Shown here: piece by piece, positions 32,619 to 43,842 of the stretch
Layout of the letters: the number at the start of each line of letters is the position of its first letter
Position numbering within the stretch: the first letter of the stretch is position 1
Assembly: GCA_001600095.1 (NCBI GenBank)
Contig: BCIX01000004.1
Span: 1,306,586 to 1,370,585, forward strand
Source of the DNA: Bullera alba
Taxonomy: Eukaryota > Basidiomycota > Tremellomycetes > Tremellales > Bulleraceae
Length of the DNA: 64,000 nt
Direction: 5' to 3'
Translations under genes and position numbers: made by a program
Notes under the pieces: model-generated
The model's database searches: none
What the model was told of the DNA's origin: nothing
What the model saw: the letters and a program-made list of their open reading frames with translations, nothing else

Positions 32619-35012
32619 ATGGCAGAATCCTCAAACGCAATTTTAGGGCCTCATGGCTCGGCCCAATTGTCGGAGAAACAGAAGGGAAAGCAGAAAGCAA
32701 CCATCTCGTCCGTATCCCAAGTCCAGCTCGACGAGTCTAGGCTCGACCACGTGAGTAGCACAAACCTGCTTGCAGCTGAGAGTGAATTGCCTGACATCCG
32801 GATGTAGGAAATTGCACTGCTCTTATCTGAATACCTACATTCCAGACCCAATGCCCAATTCGCCTCGGCATTCGACGAGGAGGTCCTTGGGATAGGCAGG
32901 GAGAAGGATCGTGATGAGGATGTAGAGGAGGTTGAAAGGGCGATATTGGATGGCGAATTTGGTTCTCTGGAGGGGTTACTAGCTCGACCAGGGCTGCTGA
33001 AGCCGCAGAGCCAGAAGGCATTTCTATACTTGTGTCACAGGCAGCAATTCCTGGAATACATCGAGAACCGTGAGTTCTCCGGATCATGACTCTAGTCTAG
33101 ATCTTTGGTCTTGCCTAATCCCGCACTCGATACAATCTACTGATATCACACGCTCGGGTTTAGGAGAATCCCAGAAAGCATTCAACCTGCTGCAAAAGCG
33201 GCTAAAGCCCCTTGAGCACTATCAACCGGTACCTTACGATTTCTACAACCTATGCTACTTAACTTCAGCGGGGACAGTGCACGATGCGCCTGGGATGAAA
33301 GACTGGGGAGGCGCGGGACCAGAGAGGGAGAGCCTGGTGTCGCTATGGAGAGAGCTTACGGACGGTGTATCGGGAACTGAAGGTGAGGAGCAAGCAGCGT
33401 CAGATAAACTGTACAAGGACTCACCTTTGTAGCCGCTGAGGAGAGGGCAAAAGTGCCTCCTGGTCGGCTCGTCCAGCTACTCAAGCAGGCTGCGGCGTGG
33501 CAGGTCGCGACAGCGAGACGGACGGGGCCACAGCCATGGACAGTGTCCTCGTAAGTGCCGCACCTGGTGCCAGTGGACCTGCGCGGGAGCTGACCTCGAG
33601 GTCGTAGCCTCTTACAAGATTACAGTGTCCGAGCTTTGCCCAGCAATCTGAGGCGCTTAGTCACTGGTCATCAGGCGAATGTGAAATGTGTGGAGTTTGT
33701 CAACGAGGGACTGGCCGTCAGCGGATCCAGGTGTGTGGCCAGTGTTTTGCGCAGGGCAGAGCACGAGCTGACTGATTTTCAGCGACTCAACCCTTCGGGT
33801 GTTCGACACTGAGACCGGTATGCTGCGCCGGTCCTTGCTGGGTCACACGTCGCGAGTGTGGGACATCTCTGTATCCCACACATCGAATATCGTCAGTAGT
33901 TCAGGGGACGGCACCGTACGGGTCTGGCACGCCGACTCTGAGCAAGTGGACGTTCTCAATGGCCAAGGCGGAGACGTGTATGGAGTTCGATGGAAGACAG
34001 GGAGAGACGTAGGTCCAGCCGGTCGACCCGAGAACTGCAGCTGAGCGAAGGCATTCTAGGACGAGCTCATCACCGCATCTTACGACTCGATCATCCGATC
34101 ATGGGATCTCGTGACCATGAAGCAGATCAGAACGTTTTCGGGGCATACCCAATCGGCATTATGCGTCGCATACGATGGCTCATCGAGCCGGCTAATCGCC
34201 TCCGGGTCGAAAGACAAGAGCGTCAAGGTGTGGGACGCGAGCGGTGGTGTATGTGTGATGAGCCTGGACGGGTCACTTGGGGAAATCACCAGCGTCGAGT
34301 TTGATCAGAGTGGGCGGTACCTCCTTGCCGCTTGCAAAGACAACTCGAATAGGCTCTGGGATCTTCGAATGGTGGGTATACGCCTTTAATTTGGTATCAT
34401 GAGGCTGACTTGGCGTAGCAAAAGAACATCTATCGATATATCGGTCACCAAAATACATCCAAGAATCTGATCCGGTGCTCTTTCGGCGGGGGTGACGGCG
34501 ACTCGTCACACATTATCAGCGGATCTGAAGATGGACTAGTGTACATCTGGGATCGGGAGCCATCAAGCATCAACGATAGGAGTAGTACTGGCAAGACGAG
34601 AAGTTTGCCTCAGAGTGCACAGGCGGGTGCGACTACGGCAACGTCGGAAATACGATCACCACTGGCTCTGGGACCACCTGCCGCTGGGGCATCCCTCGCT
34701 CTTAGCGCCTCGTATCCATCGACGCTGAACGGCCAGATGTCTTCGGCGTACATGGCGAAATCGCCCACCATAACAGCTCGCTCCTCGCCAGCTTACTACC
34801 CCGCCAAGGGGGCGCCGCTCCGCATGCCAACGACGGCTTCGAATGGCGGTCACGCCGGTGGAGTGGGCTGCATCAATGTCAACCCGGTCAAAACGCTCCA
34901 AGGGCATGGTAAGGGAGCTGTGTTTGATGCCAAGTGGAATGCGGGGGGAGACGTCATTACTGCTGGAGAGGATGGTGCGGTTGGTATCTGGACCACTGAG
35001 GAAGAGTCCTAG
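32619..35012 (+). CDS. LisH-CTLH-WD40 protein (SMU1/WDR26 superfamily)
   Basis: Scaffold-type protein. The order is a LisH-like helix pair (EIALLLSEYLHSRPNAQFAS), a CTLH region (VERAILDGEFGSLEGLLARP, KAFLYLCHRQQFLEYI, ESQKAFNLLQKRLKPL) and a helix VPPGRLVQLLKQAAAWQ, which is placed like the same element in SMU1 and WDR26. Six to seven WD40 repeats follow: GHQANVKCVEF...GSSDSTLRVFD, GHTSRVWDISV...GDGTVRVWH, SYDSIIRSWD, GHTQSALCV...GSKDKSVKVWD, CKDNSNRLWD, GSEDGLVYIWD and GHGKGAVFDAKW...GEDGAVGIW. An approximately 120-residue disordered loop splits the last two blades. Introns fall after LDH, ENR, GTE, TVSS, SGS and others. An in-frame ATG at 32592 is an alternative start. I cannot tell splicing-factor from ubiquitin-ligase (GID/CTLH) function. 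Confidence 0.75.
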
Positions 35013-35228
35013 GCTTGTGTGGGAGATTAGTGGCAAACACATTGGTTGTTGTGCTTTTACCTGCTTTTACATTTGCATCCATAATGTAAGCGCAACTTCC
35101 AACTGTATCGATAAACCCTGGACCACCCATGTCGCACCATACTTATCGACGAGGACCGACGGCACTGTGATCAAAGCTATCGAACTCACAAGCTACGGTA
35201 CTCCGCAGGAGATCGTGCAAGCGGGAGA

Positions 35229-35342
35229 AGAGTGGTAGAGGAGTGGTAGAGCCGTAGAGGAGTGGTGGACGAGTGGTGGAGGAGTGGTAGAGGAGGGCGA
35301 AAGAGGGTAGAAGCGGGGGCAAGAGGGTGCAAGAGGGTGCAA
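35229..35342. repeat. G-rich, pyrimidine-poor minisatellite
   Basis: Imperfect tandem copies of an 11-bp unit (agtggtagagg), about five or six between 35229 and 35293, with variants agtggtggacg and agtggtggagg. They grade into 10-bp units (agagggtgca) to about 35342. The plus strand is nearly all purine plus T, almost free of C. Confidence 0.75.
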
Positions 35343-35545
35343 TGAAGTACCAACGCTTTGATGGGGACACCTGTCTCTGCCTTCTCCTGCTGTGTCCACT
35401 GTCCGGCGCTGCCCGGCGGCAACGGTCGGTCCGTCCGACTGGGATCTAGGATGGTGGCTGATGGTGGAGTACGACACTACCTGACACTACTCTACACTAC
35501 TGCGATCTACTGCGATGGAACGTATGCATATGCGAGGGCGCATCC

Positions 35546-35575
35546 AAGACTCTCGAAGTCCGAAGACTCTCGAAG
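35546..35575. repeat. 13-bp direct repeat, 17-bp period
   Basis: aagactctcgaag occurs at 35546-35558 and 35563-35575. Confidence 0.75.
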
Positions 35576-35670
35576 ACTGATTAGATGCTGATACTGCCCA
35601 ATGGACGTGATGATCTGAGAAGCCCCGGGGGCGTGCGATCGGACAATCAGTCGCGTCGGATGACCACCGA

Positions 35671-35710
35671 AGCCTCGGACAGCCTCGGACGCGTGACAGC
35701 GCGTGACATG
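35671..35710. repeat. Two abutting 10-bp tandem duplications
   Basis: agcctcggac is repeated exactly at 35671-35680 and 35681-35690. It is followed directly by gcgtgacagc / gcgtgacatg at 35691-35710 (8 of 10 matching). Confidence 0.8.
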
Positions 35711-36919
35711 GTGAGTCACCAAGCTGTCACAGAACATGGGCAAGTTTACCATCACTTCATGCTACTACATGGGATGTTTGACCGCATGTTCGCTATCACA
35801 GCGACGAGTACTAGGGTGTTCGGAGAGGACTGCAGGCTACAGATGCGCGCAGGGACAGGTCACAGGAGTCAGACTCGAATATAGGCGAGGTCAGAGGCGT
35901 CATCTCCTCGCGTTCCAAAGTTCCAGACGCGTCTTTTTGTCAGAACGAAAATTAGTCCTCACCAACCGATGATCTGATCGATGTCCACACTCCAACTCTA
36001 CATGTGTATCGGGTTGAACATACGATAGCCGACATCAACATGACGAGCTCTAGCATGGGCATAGCTTAGTGCTCGACAAGAAAAGGCTCGACAGGTTTAC
36101 AGATCGAAACCATCTTCCAACCATCTTCATACGTGTACTCTCTGCAGAAGGTCATTACGAGAACGATCGACCTGACCCTTGCACCTTGGCGAGCACGTAA
36201 AGAATCAGTCTATAGTTTGGCCATTGCGTTCTTCGGCTTTGACAACAACAACAACAACGGCAGAAGCAGCGGTGGAGACATCCTTCAAGCTTCAGGTCGC
36301 GATATACATAGTCCTGTACGAAGTCACCAGACTATAGACCAAACGAGGTCAAAGCGGCTCAACGCCACGCGCTCCGACCTCGACCTCACGCGTCGCCGGT
36401 GATCATCCCTGTCGAAAAAGGCCGTCTCCTTTGTCCGACGCACGTCCTCACTTTATCACCACAGCCCTCCTTCCGCCAGAAGACGAATAGTAGAGCACCG
36501 AGCACGGTCTATTGCTCCCGGACAACGGAGCGGGGAGAAAGGGTCAGACGGCGCGTTTCATCGAAGTTGGAGGTCAAGGCGACAGAGGCCAGAGGCGTCG
36601 GGGGTAAAAGGGGGGTCAAAGATACGGACGATAGCGTCGTGCTAGGACGGGTCTAGGTCGTCCATTCGGAGGTCTGTTCCTCAGCTAGTCCTTAGTATCG
36701 CCGAGATCAACCACTGTCAACAGTGGTCCCATCACTGGACACTGCGCAAACAGATCACCGCGATACCAGCCTGCAACGACCATCAACAACAGAACAATCC
36801 TCGACCATCTCCCTCCGCTATCAACATACATCTACAACCTATTCCAAGCGCGATAATCCACATATACCCGCACCCAGTATACACCTAAGAGGCAATCACG
36901 ACTGGAATAGCCCAGGCAG

Positions 36920-37333
36920 GTGAGTGAATGATTCTCAAAACCGACCTTTCAGTATCCAGAATTGTTTATCCTCGCATCGCATCCCCTACCACCCCCACGT
37001 CATTGCGATCTGGACCGTAATGGTTCACAAGAGCATCCAACCCGAAGCCTGGCCCCTGTGGCCTTGGTTGGTGTTTGTCGCCCATTCGTTATTAAATGAG
37101 TTCCTTGCTTGTGGCTTGATGGTATCTCGCCACGCGATGGGTCTGAGGAGGAAACATCATTGCCAGATTGATCCCATCTACCAAGACCGTCGTTTGCGTC
37201 CATGCCAGTACCTCCTTGGTGACATTGCAAGGGCTCGATGAAACGGACCTAAGTCTATCCCACACTTCTCACTCATCGTGCTCACTATAACCCAGCTCGC
37301 GGTGGAAGCACATCACTGATACTCTTTCGGTAG
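36920..37333 (+). other. Probable 5'-leader intron of the LIM gene
   Basis: Donor GTGAGTGAATG at 36920 follows an A/C-rich leader-like stretch. An acceptor TTTCGGTAG ends at 37333, 35 bp before the ATG at 37369. At about 414 nt it would be much longer than the coding introns here, as is common for leader introns. Inferred from sequence only. Confidence 0.4.
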
Positions 37334-37368
37334 ATCCCACCCTCACCAAACCACCACCATCAACCACC

Positions 37369-39937
37369 ATGTCTCTCGTCGCACCACGAATGGAGGACCG
37401 AGCGTCGGTCTTATTGCCGACAGTCACTTGCTCGACATGCGGCGATTCCATCGCGTTATCATCTCTGGGAGACCATATCTGCCAGCCAGTCTCCCGGTCC
37501 ATGGGTTCCCGCTCGGCCCCTCGGCCATCACAAATCGCCATCCCGAGTCCTAGAGCGAATCAATCCCAATCCAACGGTCGAAAGTACCGTCAAGATCAGG
37601 ATAGATACAACCCACCCAGGCCTGCATTCGCAGGACCATCCTCTGTTCGCTCATCGCCAGGATCATCGACTAGCAGTCTCATGATCCCAGAAACCTCGAC
37701 AGGTCGCTCGCCGTCTCAGGGCGGCGGGAAATTATCCCCATATAGTATTCAAGGAGGATCACCTTCACCACGGACACCTTCGCCCACCAATCCCTTCTTT
37801 CCGGGTCACGTACAGGATGACAAGGGCCCAATCGCCTTGGGTCTAGGCTTGACCGTCTCGTCCAGGCCAGAAGGTCCCTTTCCGACAGATGCGCCGCTAC
37901 CTGCCGGAGCGTCCGACTTGCTCGGCTACAACACTGGAGGAATAGGTGGAGGAATGGCTGGAGTGGGACGACGGGCATTCCAAGCTGCGGCATGGGGAGT
38001 GACTGCTGGTCTGACTATGGCTGCAGCGGGAAAGTCTAGGTCTCAGGAGGGATACAACGCCGAGCCTACGTCACATCAGCAACCCACCGCTCACGCTCAA
38101 CCCCGTTCGGCGGGCGTCCAGCCGAGTTCGCGACCACCCTGGCAGCAAGAACAACGGTCCTACTCTTCCAGCTCGGTCCAAACTCAGCAGTCGTCGTCTC
38201 TGCCAAGACCCCCCTTTACCACACGTCAAAGGAGCGGAACCATGTCCAACGGCAGCGATGTGGATCGCAACCCTCCGTCATCTTACGCCCCGCAATCATT
38301 GCGACAAGACTCGTTACCCCCTCGTTCTGCTTCCGCCCTGGACACAGCTTCCAACGCTCCCACAGCTGCCCCACCGCGTTCGACATCCGCCATGAGCTCG
38401 AGAAACGCTCAGGCGCGTCGACCGTCCGTCTCATCGGTCAACAGCTCCACAAAGTCGGACTACGAGAACGGCAATGGTAATGGAGATGGAATCGCTCAAC
38501 TTCTCAAGGCGCGCTCAATGGACAGAAAGCCTTCCGCCGACAAGGGCGCCTTTTTCGAGCGATACAAGCAGATGCAGCGGAGCACGAGCAACAGTTCGCA
38601 GTCGAGGCTCGGCATCCGTCCGCCCCAAGAGGAAATCCTGGACGACGAGTATCTCGTTGCGAGCCCCCAACAAACGAGCTACGACCTCGATTCAGGTTAC
38701 GACCGACGTCGGAGAGCAGTCGAAGATGACGAGGATGAGGCTTCCGCTCTGCCCTGGGCAACGCCAATGTTGCAGGATTCGCCAGAGATCAACCAGCCGC
38801 CAGTCATGGCGAAGACCTATGCGCCAGATTACCCCTCCAGAGTGCAGCACCGACGTCAACCGACCAATGGCAGCGCGTCGTCTTCGTCGAATTCATCCAC
38901 CGGGTCTGGGCTATACGGTATCAGTTCCTCTGGCCCGGAAAGTGAAGAGATCGTCACGCCGTCTCAGAGCGTAGAGGGATTCTCTGATCGAGCCCCACAT
39001 GCGAGCAAGCCAGTCAGTAGGAATCAGAGGAACCTTAGGCAGATCCACGAGTCGGATGAGGACGAGAGTGACCGAGTGGTATTCGGTCAATCGAGCTCCA
39101 GTCACGATCACCATGGATACTCCCAATCCAGCCGTTCCGCCTCTGACAAGACCATCAAAGCCATGGCCAATAGCGCCGGTTCAAACAGCCACTCTCGAAC
39201 TCGAACCACTTCAAACTCCAAGACAACTCCCGCCGCCAAGCCCACGTCCCTATCCGCCCCCACGGGTCAACACCGAAGCAAACCGACCAAACACTGCCAA
39301 AAGTGCGGCGAGGGCGTGGGTGGATCTCGAAAGTTTGTCGAGAGGGACGGCGTCATTCTGTGCGAATTCGACTGGAAGAAGATGTACTTGCCCACATGCC
39401 GAAAATGTGACAAGTTGATCGAGACCAAGATGGTGTCTGCGGACGATGGGCAGCTGAAGGGCAAGTGGCACGCAAGCTGCTTTACCTGTACCCGCTGCGA
39501 CGAAGGCTTCGACGGAGGCGACTTTTACGTTCACAACGGCAAGCCATGGTGTCAATACCACTACGCCCAAGAGACGTGAGTATCCTCGGGTTCAGCTTCC
39601 AAGGCCGCACCAGCTGACGATCCCGTTTAGTGACACGCTGTGCTGCTCTCGAGCTTGTGGGAAACCAATAGAAGGGGCTTGCATCGTGACACAAGGGTCG
39701 AATGACAAACTGCAAAGATTCCACCCGGGCCATCTCAACTGCGAACATCCGGGTGGAAGGTGTATGGAGGATATGGAGGAGTACTTTGATGTCGGACCAA
39801 AGAAGTATTGCGAGAGGCATGTGGGCGAGGCGCTCAAAGCGTTGAGGGGCAGTGGGTCAGGTGGCCTTGGGGCGAGTTTGAGGGCAGAGAAGAGGAAGAC
39901 GCGATTGGTCGACCTGCCCAAGGGCGGCATGTGGTAG
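37369..39937 (+). CDS. LIM-domain protein with long disordered N-terminus (paxillin-like)
   Basis: Likely cytoskeletal or polarity adaptor. Residues 1-30 hold a C2HC-like knuckle (VTCSTCGDSIALSSLGDHIC), seen at the start of many fungal LIM proteins. About 610 Ser/Pro/Gln-rich residues follow, with short motifs and runs such as SSSSNSSTGSG. The C-terminus has at least two LIM domains: HCQKCGEGV through CEFDWKKM, CRKCDKLIET...KWHASCFTCTRCDEGF...PWCQYHYAQE, and after one intron (donor in GAGAC/GTGAGT near 39577) CCSRACGKPIEG...FHPGHLNC...KYCERH. Nearly all zinc ligands are in place. There is no RhoGAP or kinase domain, so it is not Lrg1-type. The TAG is at 39935-39937. The coding start ATG (accATGtct) follows a likely leader intron. 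Confidence 0.85.
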
Positions 39938-40137
39938 ACAAGTCGAGAATTGTGAGCGTGAAGATTCGTATAGAACTTTGGTGTGGCATATTGTTAGTCT
40001 CGTTGTACTCATCGATAGAGATATACAAGCGCAGTCAGACTGCCGATTTATAGATACTCCTGGACATTATGGACTTTACATTGTGTGCATCCCGAGTTAA
40101 CATTGTGTCATGCGACAGTGCACGACGATAATGGCGA

Positions 40138-42775
40138 CTAAAAGGCTAGATCCTCGACTCTCCACTTGCCAACGACCTCTTCTGGCAGAGTGGCAGACTG
40201 TTCCGCTTGGGGTTTACTCTTGACAGTCGGCTTCTTGCCCTGCGCTACCGCGGCCGCATTGTTCTTCTTCTGGATCCAGGCTGTATCTGGGTCGTTGGCC
40301 CTATTGCCCGACATGGCCGCCTTCTTGTTCTCCCTCTCTTCCCGCTTTCTAGCCTCGCGCTTGGACAGCGTGAGGATGGCCTCGACTGGTGCTCGGAGCT
40401 TTCGATAAGACTCTTGCAGGGCGATCAGGGGGTACAGACTCTCCTGCACGCGCTCGAGGAGCGTGAACGAATGCTTGTAGGAGAGGAAGAGGGGGAGGTG
40501 CGAATCGAGTATTGCCGAAGTGTGACAAATGACGGATTCGAGTGAAGGTGTTGCTGAAGACTCTTTACCGCCCTGTTGCGGTTTCGCAACCTTGTCATCT
40601 TCCAACCAGCCCTCGAGCCCAGCACCTTTTTGCTCGACATGGACGTCCAGCCAGCCGGCGTACACGGTGAGCAACTTGGTAGCGTCCTCCACTGTCAGGT
40701 ATCGCCTCAGAGCTCCTCGGTAGTCTGGCGGAGGGGGTGGTAGAGCCAGGATAGCCTGTAGCAGGGTCGACAGTGCTGGGACACCGGTGACCGTGTGGGA
40801 GACGTGTATAGACGCAGAGAGGATCTGTGCCAGTGCCGAAGATGGTATCGAGGGGACATTCTGTATTGCCAGTACGATGTTCGACTAGATTGGCAGTCAG
40901 CTTTCTGCCTCAATTCTCAGTTGAAAATAAAGTAGCTGTGGCGTCTCCACACTCACCCAGTCGGCCAGCGGGAGCAGCGCAGAGGTGATGACTCCGCCCT
41001 CGTACATCCCATCGTGAACCATCTTGCGAGTGATCAGGTCTTTCACAATACCCCTCGCATACCGACCCGTTGGCTTCTTGCTCTCTACGCCTTGGGCGTT
41101 GGTACTGCTCTCTAGGGCGAGATCGAATATCTGCTTGAGCAGTCGCTTTACGGTCTCGGGAGGGAAAGCCGAGCTCTGTCGTTTCTTCGGGTTGATCGCA
41201 TTGTGTCTCTTCTCCTGATCCTTGAACCATGCCTTGTACAGCTTTTCCACTTCCGACGCCCTTTCGGCCGACGCACCATCGGACGCGGAGAGCGTTTGCT
41301 GAATGACCTGGAGAAGCTCCTCGGTCGACTGATCGCTCGCTTTGGCCGAAGACGAGGTCTGGAAGTATGTCGACGTGAGGGCTTGCGTGCCAAGGAGGAG
41401 GTTGAGCCCTATACCCCTTTCGGGGAGGTTGACCTCGACGGTGTAGACGACACTGCGACCGGTGCCAGCGGTACCAGCGGCTTCATCGGCGGTGTACGTC
41501 AACGTGGCAGCGACAACAAAGTGGCCAGAGGGAGCATGAGAGAGCAGCGACAAAGACGATATCGACGCCGATGGGGACACGACGGTGCCGATTGGCGTGA
41601 CGGACAGGACTGCCGTGAGTGAGGGGGTGGTGGTGGCGAGTATGATCGAGGGGTTCGGATGGGATGTAGCAAGTAGCACCGCCGGAGACCCTGAGGAGGG
41701 CAGGACTAATGGGGCGGCAGTGATAGGGTGAAGTGCGGTAGGCAGGAGAGCGACAGCGTCGTTGGCTGGGGATGGCTTGATCGACCGCGAATGCAGCTTC
41801 TGGGAGTTGTCCACGGCGACGATATACCCTTCTGTGCTGATACTTCCGAGCACCAGAGTCTCCTGACCTTCTGCGAGTAATGTGTCCGATTTGGCAATGT
41901 TGCCAGAGATTTCCTTGGGTCCAGCGAGGTTGAGCTCTACTACGTGATACGCCCCATTCTCCTCCAAGACCGCGACTCGCACCACCGTCGAGTTGAGAGA
42001 TAGGACCTGGGCCGAGATGACCGAGGCGATGGCGGTAGAAGACGATGCGAGCTCGACTGGTCGAAGCTGGAAATTTGAGTCGAGGAAGGTGAAAGAGCCG
42101 TTGTGATGGACGGCAAGTATAGAGCCTCTATGGTGAGGAACATGATATAACGAATGTATACGGCGGTCCAACTGACCACACACAACATCAGCACGGCAGC
42201 ACAGCAGCACACCTTCTTGCTATGTGGACTCACCAGTATTGACTGTGCTTCACCTTCATCCCCTCTCCACACCCAAATCAGCCTGCCCTCCTCGTCTCTC
42301 TTCACTCTATCGCTCTTGGAGACCGCAACGACAGTCACCCTCGAGACTCGGACTTCTTCCTCCAATACACCCCTCCCGTCTCCATCCTCTCCGTCTACAA
42401 CAATGTCTACGCCCTCGACGGCCTTTTGCTTCTCTTTGCGGCGATGCGACGAGACTCGACTCGGGGGGTAAAAGCTGATTGGAGCCGTGGAGAAAATCGT
42501 AGAGGGGGGTACCGTGAAGGACGTGATTGGTCGTACTGTGGATATCTACGAGGCTCACACATCAGCATTTGTATCTTAAAATATATGAAAGACCACGAGC
42601 TGAGCGCTACGGCGGCACTCACGTCGTAGGTCCAGACACCATCTCCCTGAACAGCAGCCACAGCGACACCCTCAGTGCCGTGGACCGGGCTTAGCGGGAC
42701 GTGGGGATACCGAGACGACTGAGCGTGCTGGTACGAAAAGCTCGCCAGAGACGTGGGCGAGGATACGGATGCCAT
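40138..42775 (-). CDS. Nucleolar Nol11/Utp8-like beta-propeller protein (tentative)
   Basis: A large protein from an ATG at 42773-42775 to a TAG at 40138-40140. The N-terminal half is propeller-like: GTEGVAVAAVQGDGVWTYD, then across an intron ISTVRPITSFTVPPSTIFST, RRKEKQKAVEGVDIVVDGED, GRLIWVWRGDEGEAQSI and LYHVPHHRGSILAVHHNGSF. The C-terminal half is helical (SALAQILSASIHVSH, FKDQEKRHNAINPKKR). It ends in a basic stretch (LSKREARKREERENKKA) before EEVVGKWRVEDLAF. The pattern of a VW-x-YD opening blade, a TVPPST segment and an all-helical C-terminus resembles fungal Utp8/human NOL11 of the t-UTP complex, needed for pre-rRNA transcription and processing. The family call is by pattern only. Introns have canonical ends. 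Confidence 0.55.
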
Positions 42776-43842
42776 CTTGATGGGTGTGATGCTTAGTATG
42801 CAATGTGCAGACTTGATCGACTTGACAGATTCACAGGCGGGTAGAACTAGAAGTTGTCAAAAGTGCGAGACGATCTGAAATTTGTATCCGCGCGGCTGTT
42901 CGAGGCCGTAAAGTATCGCGCATCGCGCGTGAGTCTCGATCATAGCTGTAACCTGTTTGCCTGTTTCCAAGCAGGACGACTGAATGACACTCAGACAACA
43001 CTCAGAACTTGTTCAGTAGGTTCGGGAGCACCATGGCTGAAGCAAACTCGAATGACAAAGCTGCATGATCAATTACAACAGACTCTATCAAAAGGATATC
43101 GCACGTATATGGACCGAGTCTAGCACAGAGTTGAGCCGAGCCGGTGAGTAGCGCGCAATTTCTACTATTGGTGACATGAAAATCGCAAAACGACACGTTT
43201 GTCCGCCCGAAGGTGGTAGTCGTCCGCAGAGTGTTAGACACCGTTGGATGAAGTATCGCGAGCGGAGCGAGCGAGGCTGGAGGGAAATGGAGGGATGGAA
43301 GTGGAGGTATCGTGGGTGCAGGCATTGACGGAATTGACTTCCGATTGAAAGAGTCGGTGGGTCTCTCGACGAGAGGGTTGAGAGCCGGAAATCCACATCA
43401 TCTTCCTATCAGTCGAGCAATATCTCGTCCCTAATTTCCTTCCAACCTAGATGTTGTGAGTGAACTCGGGATGGATGGACGGAATGTCTGGGACCGGTGA
43501 AGTATCTGTCTCGCAAAAAGGGCTTTCGCCTCGAGAAGATGGCAAAAAAGTACCAGTGTCAATCTTCGCCCCAGAGACAGAACACGCGTACACCGAGATG
43601 AGGGTGGGCGCTGAAAGTCTCCAAGGCGGTGGTTGGGGGTGGATTGTGTGGATGAGGGGAAATCAGCAATTCTGCTTAGATTCTCCTGAGGTGTCCACCA
43701 GCAGTCAGAGGTCTGTAGATTCTTGCTTGTTGTCAGGTAGTCTGCTCAATTCTGCCGATACATGCAGGTTCGCTGTGAACGGGGCGTCAGCTTCAGCTAC
43801 CTAACGGCAAGAAAAAGCTGCACTCACTCATTACGCATTCGT
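42776..43842. other. 1.07-kb gap: promoter of the Nol11/Utp8-like gene, 3' flank of RPT3
   Basis: No supported gene; a 114-codon plus-strand frame at 43460-43804 has no splice, motif or context support. It contains an 11-bp tandem duplication (acactcagaca/acactcagaac, 42987-43008, 9 of 11 matching). Confidence 0.4.

Larger units (their letters stand above)
35013..37368. other. 2.36-kb intergenic region with tandem repeats and probable leader of the LIM gene
   Basis: The largest gene-free stretch. Open frames are short and lack splice or family support. The first part (35.22-35.72 kb) is full of short tandem duplications, listed separately. 36.1-36.9 kb has CAA repeats (gacaacaacaacaacaacgg) and an A/C-rich stretch typical of fungal 5' leaders. 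A likely leader intron precedes the LIM ATG. Confidence 0.45.

Noticed and set aside
36133..36656. Two short open frames upstream of the LIM gene
   Set aside because: They lie in leader-like sequence with CAA repeats and show no conserved features.
42890..42935. B-box-like GTTCGAGGC, possible tRNA
   Set aside because: No A-box at the right distance and no cloverleaf folding by eye.
43460..43804. 114-codon plus-strand open frame
   Set aside because: No motif, no supporting splice sites and composition unlike neighbouring exons.
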